The notes under the pieces are model-generated. The model was not told the origin of the DNA and did not search any database. It saw only the letters and a list, made by a program, of their open reading frames with translations. From contig NZ_CP048814.1 in assembly GCF_014217785.1 (NCBI RefSeq), forward strand, positions 2,976,001 to 3,040,000: a stretch of DNA of 64,000 nucleotides. Direction: 5' to 3'. The position numbers and the translations under genes were made by a program. The DNA comes from Rhodococcus triatomae (lineage in GTDB: Bacteria > Actinomycetota > Actinomycetes > Mycobacteriales > Mycobacteriaceae). Positions 29,568 to 38,075 of the stretch are shown in pieces. Each line of letters opens with the position of its first letter. The stretch's first letter is position 1.

Positions 29568-30305
29568 TCAGTTTCCGAGACCGTCGTGGCGATGGAAGTT
29601 CGGTGATCGGGTCTGCAGCCCGGCGTGGAAGGAGGGCCGGTACGCGGTGCGGGATCGGGGCCGGCGGGGCCATTCGGTGATCGGCCGGCCCAGATCGTCG
29701 ACCGTGGCGACATGGCCGTCGACGTCCTCGTCATCGGGGGAGTCGACGGCGAGGAGCAGGGTGTCCTCACGAATGCTGTTGCGGTGGAGCGTGAGCGTGT
29801 CCCGATCGAGCACGGCGAGATCGGCGGTACAGATGTCGACCGGGTCGTCGTCGCCGTGAGCCCACCAGAGTGCGGGCAGCGCCGGCGGCGTGTCACGGGA
29901 ATCCCAGCTGCGGTCCCGGCCACCGGTGAGCCAGCCGATCCGGCCTCTGCTGGCCGGCTCCAGGGTGGCCAGCCTGCGGGCGAGGTTCAGCGGATGGTCC
30001 AGCTCGGGCACCGGTGCGACGAAGATCCCGAGATGATCGGTCTCGGCGGTGAGAGCAGCCGCCGACAGACTCGTCGACAGCGCCGCGGTGGGTGCCGGAC
30101 CGGACGGCGTCAGCCACTCCAGGCCGAGGACGACGAAATCTGCACCGGAGCGCTGCACGTAGCGGACCACCCGATCGAACCTGCGTTTCCTCATCGATTC
30201 CACCAGAACGGATTCCGCGAGTGCCAGGCCGTACAGGGGCCGCCGGTGCCGTGCGGGCCCGGAGCGATTCTCACACTGGTGCAGCAGGGTCGGTCGCCGT
30301 GACAT
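29568..30305 (-). CDS. Luciferase-like (LLM) flavin monooxygenase relative, shortened
   Basis: 245 residues. The N-terminal half follows the LLM pattern of the SsuD/NtaA group: a strand DFVVLGLEW, then AALTAETDHLGIFVAPVPELDHPLNLARRLATLEPASRGRIGWLTG. The rest of the barrel, about 100 residues or more in full-length members, is missing and the C-terminus is low-complexity. It is divergent from a TauD-type dioxygenase, a common pairing in sulfonate use. It may be a degenerate copy or a cofactor-free relative; activity is doubtful. Confidence 0.6.
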   Translation of the reverse strand: MSRRPTLLHQCENRSGPARHRRPLYGLALAESVLVESMRKRRFDRVVRYVQRSGADFVVLGLEWLTPSGPAPTAALSTSLSAAALTAETDHLGIFVAPVPELDHPLNLARRLATLEPASRGRIGWLTGGRDRSWDSRDTPPALPALWWAHGDDDPVDICTADLAVLDRDTLTLHRNSIREDTLLLAVDSPDDEDVDGHVATVDDLGRPITEWPRRPRSRTAYRPSFHAGLQTRSPNFHRHDGLGN

Positions 30306-30589
30306 GTGGGCCTCCTGAAAGCGGGGAGAGGGGCGCCGGATCCGCGTAGTCCGAGTCGTGACGCTACGGACGGAAACCTCACGGTGACAACCGTTCTCCG
30401 CAGCGTGAACACAACTCGATCCGATACGGAATCAGCGTGAATACAACCGGCGCGGCCGGTGCGGGCGTGTGCCACGGTGGGAGTGCCTCGGCGCCGGCCC
30501 GGCAGCTCTCGCACGCGTCTCCGGCTCGCCGCCACGCGTCTCCACTTCGTCCGACACACACGCGACACCACCTACAGGGAGTGATCACC

Positions 30590-31561
30590 ATGACCGCTGC
30601 GACAACCGTTGCGCCCGGCGACACCGCCACCGGGGCCACACTCGACACCGCCGAAGCACTCGATGTCCGGCCGGTGGCCGGGCACATCGGCGCCGAGATC
30701 CACGGCGTCGACCTCAGCCGGGAGCTCACCGACTACGAAGTCACCGCGATCCGCGAGGCGCTGCACCGTCACAAGGTGGTGTTCTTCCGGGGGCAGGACA
30801 TCGGCCACGCCGAGCAGGTGACCTTTTCGCGCAGGTTCGGCGAGGTCACGCCGTCGCATCCGTACGACGACGAGGCACCCGAGGGCTTCCCGCAGATCCT
30901 CGCCGTCGACAGCCGCAAGTACGAGCGTCGCTTCGGGCGCAAGAAGTACAGCTACGACAACAAGTGGCACACCGACGTCACCGCGCTGATCAATCCGCCC
31001 GCGGGCACGATCCTGCGGGCACACCTGGTGCCCGAGCAGGGCGGCGACACCCAGTGGACCAACCTGGTCGCCGCGTACGAGGCCCTGCCGGAACCGTTGC
31101 GCCGGCTGGCCGACGGTCTTCGTGCCGAGCACCGTTTCGGTGGCAGGCACCCGCAGTGGGCGGAGGATTCGAGCTACGCCCGCAAGACGCGGGAGAACCC
31201 ACTGGTGACCGAGCATCCGGTGGTCCGCGTGCATCCGGTGACGGGTGAGCGGGCACTGTTCGTCACTCCGGGGTTCACCAGCCGCATCGTCGGGGTGTCA
31301 CCGGCGCAGAGCGACCGGCTGCTGGACCTGTTCTTCGCCCAGATCACCGATCCGGCGTTCACCGTCCGATTCCGTTGGGCGCCGGGAAGTGTCGCATTCT
31401 GGGACAATCGCGCCACCGCGCACCTGGCCCCGACGGATCTCGATCATCTCGACGTCACCCGGGTGCTGTACCGGACGACGCTCGAGGGTGACGTCCCGGT
31501 CGGTCCGGACGGACGTGAGTCCATTTCCCTTGCCGGAGCGTTCTTCCGGGGCGAGAAGTAG
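30590..31561 (+). CDS. TauD/TfdA-family Fe(II)/2-oxoglutarate dioxygenase
   Basis: 323 residues from the ATG behind CAGGGAGTGATCACC; an in-frame ATG at 30437 would add a Pro/Ala-rich leader of doubtful reality. The double-stranded beta-helix has KWHTDVTALINPP with the HxD iron ligands, VRVHPVTGERALFVTPGF and the distal region FWDNRATAHLAPTDLDHLDVTRVLYRTTLEG with the 2-oxoglutarate Arg. N-terminus IGAEIHGVDLSRELTD is typical of taurine/alkylsulfatase dioxygenases. It probably releases sulfite or sulfate from a sulfonate or sulfate ester. Ends at a very strong palindrome. Confidence 0.9.
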   Translation: MTAATTVAPGDTATGATLDTAEALDVRPVAGHIGAEIHGVDLSRELTDYEVTAIREALHRHKVVFFRGQDIGHAEQVTFSRRFGEVTPSHPYDDEAPEGFPQILAVDSRKYERRFGRKKYSYDNKWHTDVTALINPPAGTILRAHLVPEQGGDTQWTNLVAAYEALPEPLRRLADGLRAEHRFGGRHPQWAEDSSYARKTRENPLVTEHPVVRVHPVTGERALFVTPGFTSRIVGVSPAQSDRLLDLFFAQITDPAFTVRFRWAPGSVAFWDNRATAHLAPTDLDHLDVTRVLYRTTLEGDVPVGPDGRESISLAGAFFRGEK

Positions 31562-31597
31562 CCTGCGACGTTGCGCCGGGAGAGCGCCCGGTCTGGA

Positions 31598-31647
31598 CGG
31601 GACGGCCGCGGGGAGGGTACGCGCGTACCCTCCCCGCGGCCGTCCCG
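31598..31647. terminator. 50-bp perfect palindrome between convergent genes
   Basis: Every base from 31598 to 31647 pairs with its mirror, giving 23-bp arms and GCGC at the centre. Located between the dioxygenase stop (31561) and the Asp23-like gene stop (31690), it suits a bidirectional I-shaped terminator. Confidence 0.75.
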
Positions 31648-31689
31648 GGTTGCAGGGTCTGGGGAGGTGCAGGGTCTGGGGTAGAGGGT

Positions 31690-32148
31690 CTACTCGTCGA
31701 TGTCCGAGACGACCACGTCGATGTCGTCGACCGACACCGGGGGCTGGGTGTCGCCGAGGACGTCTCGTGCCACCTCCGCCGCCGTGCGCCGGACCTCGTC
31801 GGAGAGCGCTCGCAGATCCACCCCGAAGGGAGCCGTGATCTCGAGGACGATGTGACGTAGCGCGTGCCCGTCGACTCCGAATTCGATCACGGTGATCCGG
31901 CCCGGATGCCGGTCGCGCACCGTGCTCGCGATGGCGCTGCGGAGCACGTGATCACTGACCGCCAGCGCGCCTGCAGGGATCTGCACACCACTCGGGGCGG
32001 TCGGCTCCGCCGTCAGAGGCCACGAGGTTCGGGGCGAGCTGCGGACGGCGTCGAGTACGGCGCCGCTGATACGTTCCCACCCCGGCTCGGGGGCGGCTCG
32101 GAGCGACCGCGCGGCGGCCGAGAGTGCTGTGTCGCTGTCGTCGTTCAT
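31690..32148 (-). CDS. Asp23/Gls24-like protein downstream of the sigma factor
   Basis: 152 residues from the ATG overlapping the sigma-factor stop (ATGA), with GAGGTGGCG ahead. The Asp23-like core reads IPAGALAVSDHVLRSAIASTV, then strands with ITVIEFGVDG and HIVLEITAPFG, and a helix LRALSDEVRRTAAEVARDVLG, ending in an acidic tail. Asp23 proteins form cytoplasmic membrane-associated assemblies in envelope stress. Coupling to a sigma gene suggests it modulates that sigma factor or is part of the same response (inference). Confidence 0.75.
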   Translation of the reverse strand: MNDDSDTALSAAARSLRAAPEPGWERISGAVLDAVRSSPRTSWPLTAEPTAPSGVQIPAGALAVSDHVLRSAIASTVRDRHPGRITVIEFGVDGHALRHIVLEITAPFGVDLRALSDEVRRTAAEVARDVLGDTQPPVSVDDIDVVVSDIDE

Positions 32149-32711
32149 CGCCACCTCATCAGTCGCTGACCGAGCGTGGTTCGGGCCCGGTGGTGATGCC
32201 CTCTGGCCGAATCGGGAGACATGGACAGGATCTCTCCGATCTGTGGAAATGTCATCTGTTCGACCTCCCGGAGTACCCAGCAGGCACGCTGGCGTGGGGG
32301 AAGCTCGGCCAGCGCCAATTCCAGTGCCTCCAGGAATGCGCTGTTCTGGACGACCACCATAGGGTCCGCGTCCCGTTCGGTGGGGAGCAGCGGGACCAGG
32401 AGCTGGTCGTCGATCGGCTGCGCGCGTTTGACCCGCCGCGAGTCGGTGATCTTGCGGGAACAGATCGAGAACACCCAGGTGCGGAACGACGATTCGCCGC
32501 GAAAGTCCGTCAGTTGACGCCAGGCGGCGACGAACGTGTCCTGGACGACCTCGGCGGCGACGCCCTCGTCTGTCACCATCCGCCGCGCGTAGCGGTAGAG
32601 CAGTGGGCCGTTGAGCCGGACGAGGTCCTCGAATGCGCCGCGATCGCCGAGTCTCGCCGCATCCACCAGATCCCGGTCGGAAGCGGCCTCGCTCGGTTCG
32701 GACGATGTCAC
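32145..32711 (-). CDS. ECF-type sigma-70 factor
   Basis: 188 residues from a GTG behind AAGGAGTTCG. Region 2: LYRYARRMVTDEGVAAEVVQ, then DTFVAAWRQL, then FRGESSFRTWVFSICSRK; region 4: LPPRQRACWVLREVEQMTFP with the recognition helix MSPDSARGHHHRARTTL. No C-terminal extension. It directs RNA polymerase to stress promoters. Coupled to an Asp23-like gene and divergent from a second Asp23 operon, a layout seen in other rhodococci and nocardiae, so it probably controls that operon. No classical zinc-finger anti-sigma gene is nearby. Confidence 0.9.
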   Translation of the reverse strand: MTSSEPSEAASDRDLVDAARLGDRGAFEDLVRLNGPLLYRYARRMVTDEGVAAEVVQDTFVAAWRQLTDFRGESSFRTWVFSICSRKITDSRRVKRAQPIDDQLLVPLLPTERDADPMVVVQNSAFLEALELALAELPPRQRACWVLREVEQMTFPQIGEILSMSPDSARGHHHRARTTLGQRLMRWR

Positions 32712-32873
32712 CGAACTCCTTCCTCGGTTCGCACGCGCCCATTGTCGCGGAGGGGCCCATAGTATCGGCAGGAGCAGGTATCGGCGTGAGTGGAGTCACA
32801 GTATTCGTGCATTCGGATTCGGTGTCGGCGTCCGACTACACGGATGTCCAGCCCACAACAGAGAGGACATCAC

Positions 32874-33332
32874 ATGCCGACCAGCGAGCAGACCGCAACC
32901 GCCGTCAAGGACGTGGCGAAGAAGGAGGATTCCGCCCTGGCCTCGACCCACGGTTCGACGACGATCTCCGACACCGTCGTGTCGAAGATCGCGGGAATCG
33001 CGACCCGCGAGGTCAGCGGTGTCTACGATCTCGGCGGTGGCGCGACTCGGGTGGTGGGAGCGCTGCGCGAACGTATTCCGGGCGCGAGCGTCAACCAGTC
33101 CCAGGGAGTCTCCGTGGAGGTCGGTGAGCGCCAGGCGGCCGTCGACATCGACATCGTCGCCGAATACGGAGTCGCCCTCGCGGACCTCGCCAGTGGCATC
33201 CGGCGGAACGTGATCGCTGCGATCGAGCGGATGACGGGTCTCGAGGTCACGGAGGTCAACATCACCGTGCACGACATCCACCTCGACGACGGAAGCGACG
33301 ACGAGACGGCGGAATCCACACGCGTGCAGTAG
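32874..33332 (+). CDS. Asp23/Gls24-family envelope stress protein
   Basis: 152 residues from the ATG behind AGAGAGGACATCAC. A Lys/Ala-rich start leads to the Asp23 core: GSTTISDTVVSKIAGIATREVSGVYDLGGG, VEVGERQAAVDIDIVAEYGV, and IRRNVIAAIERMTGLEVTEVNITVHDIHL, ending acidic. It is the most canonical member of the locus. First gene of a plus-strand operon with two short genes and a truncated fourth. Likely part of a cytoplasmic scaffold at the membrane. Confidence 0.92.
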   Translation: MPTSEQTATAVKDVAKKEDSALASTHGSTTISDTVVSKIAGIATREVSGVYDLGGGATRVVGALRERIPGASVNQSQGVSVEVGERQAAVDIDIVAEYGVALADLASGIRRNVIAAIERMTGLEVTEVNITVHDIHLDDGSDDETAESTRVQ

Positions 33333-33396
33333 GAACGGGTGACGGGTGCGCCCGAGGCGTACCCGACCGAGTGAAGCAGGACACGAGGAGGAAACG

Positions 33397-33678
33397 GTGG
33401 CCGAGCCAGCCGAGAGCATTGCCGAGGTGGTGCGAGCCGTGCCGGGTGTGTACGACCTGCACGGTGGAATGTTCGGTGAGGTCGCCACGTACCTGCCCCG
33501 GCGGAGGGTCGTAGGCGTGCGCACCGACGGCGAGACCACGGAGATCCATGTGGCGCTCTACGTCGGTGCTCCGATCCGGGAGACCGCGGGGCGGATCCGG
33601 GACGACGTGACCGCCCTGGTGGGCGGCGTCGTGGACGTCACCGTCGAGGACATCGTCCCGCGGGACGAGCCGTCGTGA
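33397..33678 (+). CDS. Short Asp23-like protein
   Basis: 93 residues from the GTG behind ACGAGGAGGAAACG. It keeps the second half of the Asp23 pattern: AVPGVYDLHGGMFGEVATYLP, then IHVALYVGAPIRETAGRIRDDVTALVGGVVDVTVEDIV. Shorter than the preceding gene product and probably able to join it in mixed assemblies. Its stop overlaps the next start (GTGA). Confidence 0.82.
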   Translation: MAEPAESIAEVVRAVPGVYDLHGGMFGEVATYLPRRRVVGVRTDGETTEIHVALYVGAPIRETAGRIRDDVTALVGGVVDVTVEDIVPRDEPS

Positions 33679-33998
33679 CCGGCGTGCCGGGGCCCGTCGA
33701 CCCTCGCCGGGAGGCGGTCCGGCGATCGGCGCGTCGCGAGGCGGCACGCAGATTGCACCCCGACCTCGGTGGTGACGCGGAGTCGTTCACTCGGGCGCTC
33801 GCCGAGATCGACGCCCGCTTCCGGATCGACGCCCGCTTCCGGATCGACGCCCGCCCGGTCACCCGGGAGCCGGTCGTCGTGATCGTCCGGCGACGTGCCC
33901 GCCTGGCCCGACACGTCCGGGTGCGCTGGCGTGCGCTCCGGGCGGCGACACCCGCGCGTCTGGTACCCGGGGTCCGCCGCCGGTACATCGCTCTGTGA
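33675..33998 (+). CDS. Arg-rich small protein with a J-domain-like HPD segment
   Basis: 107 residues from a GTG overlapping the preceding stop. Residues 15-50 (RRSARREAARRLHPDLGGD then AESFTRALAEIDARF) look like the helix II, HPD loop and helix III part of a J domain, the part that activates DnaK, but helices I and IV are absent. Residues 45-57 repeat ARFRID, encoded by a tandem 18-bp repeat. The tail is strongly basic. Possibly a chaperone-recruiting or nucleic-acid-binding accessory of the Asp23 system; no function is assigned. Confidence 0.65.
   Translation: MTGVPGPVDPRREAVRRSARREAARRLHPDLGGDAESFTRALAEIDARFRIDARFRIDARPVTREPVVVIVRRRARLARHVRVRWRALRAATPARLVPGVRRRYIAL
33807..33842 (+). repeat. 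Tandem 18-bp repeat in the HPD protein gene
   Basis: ATCGACGCCCGCTTCCGG at 33807-33824 and again at 33825-33842, with 11 more matching bases after it. Confidence 0.9.
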
Positions 33999-34051
33999 CC
34001 GCTGCCGGACTCCGAACTCACTTTCGCCCCATCCCATCAACGGAGGACATC

Positions 34052-34096
34052 ATGACCACTTCCACTGTCGGACTACTCGCCGGCCTGCTGCTGTAG
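34052..34096 (+). pseudogene. Truncated DUF2273-type small membrane protein gene
   Basis: A well-placed ATG (CGGAGGACATC upstream) starts TTSTVGLLAGLLL, the first part of the hydrophobic helix of the small DUF2273-type proteins that close Asp23 operons. After 14 codons the transposon end begins at 34092 and supplies a TAG stop. The rest of the gene should lie beyond the right end of the transposon, outside the window. Confidence 0.7.
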
Positions 34097-34176
34097 GTTC
34101 TCGGATTCGGTGTCAGTTTCTCAATTTCATGTCAGTCGCCTGTCAGCGGCGTGTCGGTTTCTCAAATTCGTGTCAG
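34092..34176 (+). repeat. Transposon left end with three transposase-binding-site-like repeats
   Basis: Units at 34092-34116, 34111-34135 and 34152-34176. The last two (TGTCAGTTTCTCAATTTC.. and TGTCGGTTTCTCAAATTC..) match at 22 of 25 bases, and all end in TGTCAG. The first matches with one shift. Multiple TnsB sites at an end are typical of Tn7-like elements. Confidence 0.75.
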
Positions 34177-34194
34177 TAGCGGGACCCTGAAAAA

Positions 34195-34917
34195 GTGCCC
34201 CGGACCAGCGAGGTTGAGGTCAGGTACGTGCAGGAATCAGGTGATCCTGTCGCGACGACCCTCGCTGCGGCAGATCCCTATCGGATGATCCTGGGCCTGC
34301 CGGTACGGAAAGTCCGCAGTCACCCCCATCAGCGCCACTATTCCGGGATGTTCTGGTCGGCCACCAACCGTGGCCACGTCCTCTACGAGAGCCGACTCGA
34401 ACTGGACCGGTTGTGGCTGGCGGACTACGCACCGGAAGTGGTGCGGATCGCCGCACAGCCGATGTGGCTGTGCGGCCCGGACGGGAAGACCATGCGTCGG
34501 CATGCGCCCGATCTGCTGCTCCAACGCACAGACGGCGGATTCACGGTCGTCGACGTCAAACCCGCCGAGTTCGCCCGTCGCGACGCAGTTGCGCAGGTGT
34601 TCGCCTGGACCGAACGACTGTGTTCGAGTCGGGGCTGGTCGTATGAAGTGTGGACCGGTGCAAACCCAGTAGTGCTGGCGAACCTCCGAATCCTCGGGGG
34701 CGCTCGTCGTAGCGAGTGGATCGACCCCGCGGTGATGAGGGCACTCGACAGCGTCGCAGTGCCCGGGATGACCCTCGACGACCTCGCCGCATCGGTGAAC
34801 AGGCCCGGCTCGCGAATCGCGGTGCTGGCGAAGCTGTGGTCCGGTCTGTGGTCGGTGGACCTGACGGTGCCGCTGTCCGGACAGTCGCAGGTGTCCGGTG
34901 TAAGGAGCACGCCGTGA
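34195..34917 (+). CDS. tnsA: TnsA-like transposon endonuclease
   Basis: About 240 residues. The nuclease core is clear: ESRLELDRLWLADYAPEVV with the catalytic Glu, RRHAPDLLLQR with the Asp, and FTVVDVKPAEFA with the Lys. TnsA nicks the 5' ends of the element so that it moves by cut-and-paste, working with the TnsB-type transposase. The C-terminal region (residues 170-240) would contact TnsC. A GTG or ATG start nearer to YRMILGLPVRKV cannot be excluded. It overlaps tnsB by four bases. Confidence 0.85.
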   Translation: MPRTSEVEVRYVQESGDPVATTLAAADPYRMILGLPVRKVRSHPHQRHYSGMFWSATNRGHVLYESRLELDRLWLADYAPEVVRIAAQPMWLCGPDGKTMRRHAPDLLLQRTDGGFTVVDVKPAEFARRDAVAQVFAWTERLCSSRGWSYEVWTGANPVVLANLRILGGARRSEWIDPAVMRALDSVAVPGMTLDDLAASVNRPGSRIAVLAKLWSGLWSVDLTVPLSGQSQVSGVRSTP

Positions 34918-36968
34918 CCAACATCGTCGAACTACGTGCAGGAATCAAGGTCTGGCTCGACGGCTGCTCATGGGAAGTCGTGGCGCTGCAGGGACACGAT
35001 GTCACCCTCCGGTCCGGAGAGCGGATGCAGCGTGTCGCGGTCACCGAGATCGCGGCACGGGGAACAGCGATCTCACCGCCGGACGACACCGCCTCCGCTG
35101 ACCCTGCTGCCGTAGTGCTCTCCTCGCTGACCGCAACCCAGATTCAGGAACTGGAAACACGAGCCGAACACGTCCGCGGCATCCTGACCGAGGTTGCGAC
35201 CTCCGGCGCCGAACTCGAATCGGTGTTGGCCACCAGAGCGGCGGAACTTCACGTCTCTGTGCGCACCCTGTACCGCTGGATCGCCGGATACCGCGCGGCA
35301 GGAGTTGCCGGACTCACGGACAGTCGGATCCGTAGCCGCTACGCCACCAGTGTCGATCACCGGTGGGACGCAGCATGTGTGCGGGTGCTCGATAGGTACG
35401 TCACCGTCTCGACCCCGACGATCGGCGCGGTCATCGATGCCGTTGCCAAGGACCTGGAAGCAGAATTCGGGCCGGGCATGGTGCCGTTGCCCTCCCTGAG
35501 CACGGCATACCGGCGGGTGAAGACATTGTCGAAGGGGCGGCACGCGTTCGGTAGCGCGAAAGGCCGGCGGTCGGTGGCGGACCGGCCCCGCGGTGTCCTC
35601 GGCCGACTGCGCGCGACCCGTCCGGGGGAGTACGTGGTGCTCGATACCACCGCGCTGGATGTGTTCGCGATGGAACCGGTCACCATGCGCTGGGTTGGGG
35701 TGGAGTTGACCGTGGCGATGGACCTGTTCACCCGCTGCATCCTCGGACTGCGCCTGACACCGCTGTCGACGCGGTCCCAGGACGTGGCGAATGTGCTGTA
35801 CCAGTGCATCACTCCCGCCCGCGACACCGACCCGACTGCGGATCAACTCTGGCCGTATCACGGGGTGCCGCGAAACCTGCTCGTCGGCACCGAGTCCCCG
35901 GACGGGATCTCCCAGCGACGCGTCGGGGATCTACCGGCATGTCTGCCCGAGGCGATCGTCGTCGATCACGGCAAGCAGTACCTGTCCTCTCATGTGATCG
36001 GAGTCTGCGCCCGACTGGGTATCACCGTTCAGCCGGCGATCCCGCACAAGCCCACCGACAAACCCACCGTCGAACGCTTCTTCCGCACCCTGCGCGAATC
36101 ACTGCTACAGCACCTGCCCGCCTACAAGGGCCCGGACGTGTACTCACGGGGCAAAGACGTCGAAGACGCCGCGTTCTACTACGCCAGCGAACTCGAGCAG
36201 ATCATCCGGGAATGGGTGGGCCGGGTCTATCACCACACCCGACATGACGGGCTGTGCGTGCCGGAACTGCCGCGGGTGGGGTTTTCGCCGAGCGAGATGT
36301 TCGAGATCGGGGTCGCCAAATCGGGTGGTCTGCTGTTGCCGGCGAATCCGGATCTGGCGTATGAGTTCCTCGATGTGCGTTGGCGTACGATCCAGCACTA
36401 CGGCGTCGAGGTCGACGGACTGCGTTACGACGGATCCGGGCTCACCTTGTATCGCACCACCCGTTCGCCGTATGGCGGTGTGCACGCCGGCAAGTGGCCG
36501 ATCTTCGTCGACAATCACGACATCCGGCACGCCTGGTTCCAGGACCCGGACAGCCACCGTTGGCATCAGTTGGTGTGGGAGCACGGCGCTTGCCTGAACC
36601 AGCCGTTCAGCAGGGACGCCGCCGACTACGCCAAACGCATCGCCGTGCGCGAGCATCGCCACTTCGATCCCGCCGCCGCGGTACGGGATCTGCTGCTCGC
36701 GTGGAGCCGAGACGACGTCGCGACACGCCGCGACCGCGCCCTGGCCCGCCGACTCAGTGCCCACCGCCCGCATCCGGAAACCGAAGGACAGCAGTCCGGT
36801 ATCGACGACGAACGCGACACTGCGTCCGTGCCGGGCGTCGCCGAGCTGCTCGACGAACTCGCCACCAGTCGAACTCAACGGTTGGAGGTGGTCGACGACG
36901 TCGACGTATTCGACCGGTACTACGCGGAGCATCCCGACGAAGACGTGTTCGAGGTGTTCGACGAATGA
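34914..36968 (+). CDS. tnsB: TnsB/TniA-type DDE transposase
   Basis: 684 residues from the GTG behind AAGGAGCACGCC. N-terminal helix-turn-helix domains (LHVSVRTLYRWIAGYRAAGV), then the retroviral-integrase core: YVVLDTTALDVF (about residue 243), AIVVDHGKQYLS (about 350) and PTDKPTVERFFRTLRESL (about 386) give the D-D-E triad. A beta-barrel and acidic tail follow, the tail probably binding TnsC. It cuts and joins the 3' ends. It overlaps tnsA and tnsC by four bases each, so the three are made together. Confidence 0.92.
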   Translation: MTNIVELRAGIKVWLDGCSWEVVALQGHDVTLRSGERMQRVAVTEIAARGTAISPPDDTASADPAAVVLSSLTATQIQELETRAEHVRGILTEVATSGAELESVLATRAAELHVSVRTLYRWIAGYRAAGVAGLTDSRIRSRYATSVDHRWDAACVRVLDRYVTVSTPTIGAVIDAVAKDLEAEFGPGMVPLPSLSTAYRRVKTLSKGRHAFGSAKGRRSVADRPRGVLGRLRATRPGEYVVLDTTALDVFAMEPVTMRWVGVELTVAMDLFTRCILGLRLTPLSTRSQDVANVLYQCITPARDTDPTADQLWPYHGVPRNLLVGTESPDGISQRRVGDLPACLPEAIVVDHGKQYLSSHVIGVCARLGITVQPAIPHKPTDKPTVERFFRTLRESLLQHLPAYKGPDVYSRGKDVEDAAFYYASELEQIIREWVGRVYHHTRHDGLCVPELPRVGFSPSEMFEIGVAKSGGLLLPANPDLAYEFLDVRWRTIQHYGVEVDGLRYDGSGLTLYRTTRSPYGGVHAGKWPIFVDNHDIRHAWFQDPDSHRWHQLVWEHGACLNQPFSRDAADYAKRIAVREHRHFDPAAAVRDLLLAWSRDDVATRRDRALARRLSAHRPHPETEGQQSGIDDERDTASVPGVAELLDELATSRTQRLEVVDDVDVFDRYYAEHPDEDVFEVFDE

Positions 36969-38029
36969 ACCCCTGGGCCACCTGGCTGGCAACGTATGGC
37001 ACTGTCCGCTACCAGCTCTCCCGCAAACAGGGCTGGCACGCCTTCGTCACCGCCCCACCGCGTGAACCGTTCGAGGTCCTCTCCCGCACCGCGATGTCCC
37101 GACTGTCGCAGGAGGAGCTCGAGGACTACAACGAAGCCCGGATGGTGTGGAACGCGAACCTGCCGACGATCAAGACCAGCCAACTCGCCGCCGCCTACGG
37201 GATCTGCGATCAGGTGATGGCCTCGGCGTATCGGGACGGCGACAAGCTGCGCGGCTCGGTGGTCATCGACGCCGAACCCGGCCTCGGCAAGACCACCATC
37301 GCCACCCGCTATGCCCGCGACGTCCACCGGCGAGTTCTGCGCCGCGACGGACCCCTCACCGTGGAGGGGCATCAACGGTGGCCGGTGGCGTTCATCCCGC
37401 TCAGCGCCGGGGTCACCCTCAAAGGCCTCAATCAGCAGATCCTGCGGTTCTACGGCCATCCGGCCGTGGACCGTGCCTCCACCTCGAAACTCGGGGCCTT
37501 GGCGGTGGACTGTGTCACCTCCTGCGGTACCCGGTTGATCGTGCTCGACGATCTGCACTTCGTCGACTTCCGGCACCGCAACGGCCTGGAGGTATCGAAC
37601 CATCTCAAGGGTTTGGCCAACGACATGGCCGCTACCTTCATTTACGTCGGGGTGAATCTGACCGCCAAACGCTTCTTCGACGAAGGCCTGCTCGGCGAGC
37701 ACACCGTCTACGCCCAGACCAGCCGCCGCGCCACCCGCTGCCCGGTTGCCCCGTTCAGCATCGACACCGACACCGGGATGCGCGGCTGGCTCGCGCTGCT
37801 GCGCACCGCCGAAGAACACCTCACCCTCGCCGGCAGCCATGACGGGATGCTGTGCGAGCATGCTCGGCTGCTGCACCGCCGCACCCAGGGGCGGATCGCG
37901 TCGTTGACGAATCTGCTCGACCGGATCTCGTATCTCGCGATCGTCACCGGCGTCGAAGCCGTCACTGCTGAGTTGATTACGACCGCGACCGTCGACAATG
38001 CCAGCGAATCCGCCGCCCGCACCGGCTGA
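36965..38029 (+). CDS. tnsC: TnsC/TniB-type AAA+ ATPase of transposition
   Basis: 354 residues from the ATG overlapping the tnsB stop. Walker A DAEPGLGKTTIATRYARD near residue 100 and Walker B RLIVLDDLHFVDF near 195 are intact, followed by a sensor region (TFIYVGVNLTAKRFF). It forms ATP-dependent filaments on DNA that link target selection by TniQ to the transposase. The C-terminal helices fit the TniB group. Confidence 0.92.
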   Translation: MNPWATWLATYGTVRYQLSRKQGWHAFVTAPPREPFEVLSRTAMSRLSQEELEDYNEARMVWNANLPTIKTSQLAAAYGICDQVMASAYRDGDKLRGSVVIDAEPGLGKTTIATRYARDVHRRVLRRDGPLTVEGHQRWPVAFIPLSAGVTLKGLNQQILRFYGHPAVDRASTSKLGALAVDCVTSCGTRLIVLDDLHFVDFRHRNGLEVSNHLKGLANDMAATFIYVGVNLTAKRFFDEGLLGEHTVYAQTSRRATRCPVAPFSIDTDTGMRGWLALLRTAEEHLTLAGSHDGMLCEHARLLHRRTQGRIASLTNLLDRISYLAIVTGVEAVTAELITTATVDNASESAARTG

Positions 38030-38075
38030 TACCGGCTGGTCCCGCCCTGGCCGGCTCAGTGGTTGGGGAACCACT

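Noticed and set aside
30384..30440. Short leader-peptide frame upstream of the TauD gene
   Set aside because: It lacks the Arg-rich, Cys-terminated pattern of actinobacterial sulfur-gene leader peptides and has no clear ribosome site.
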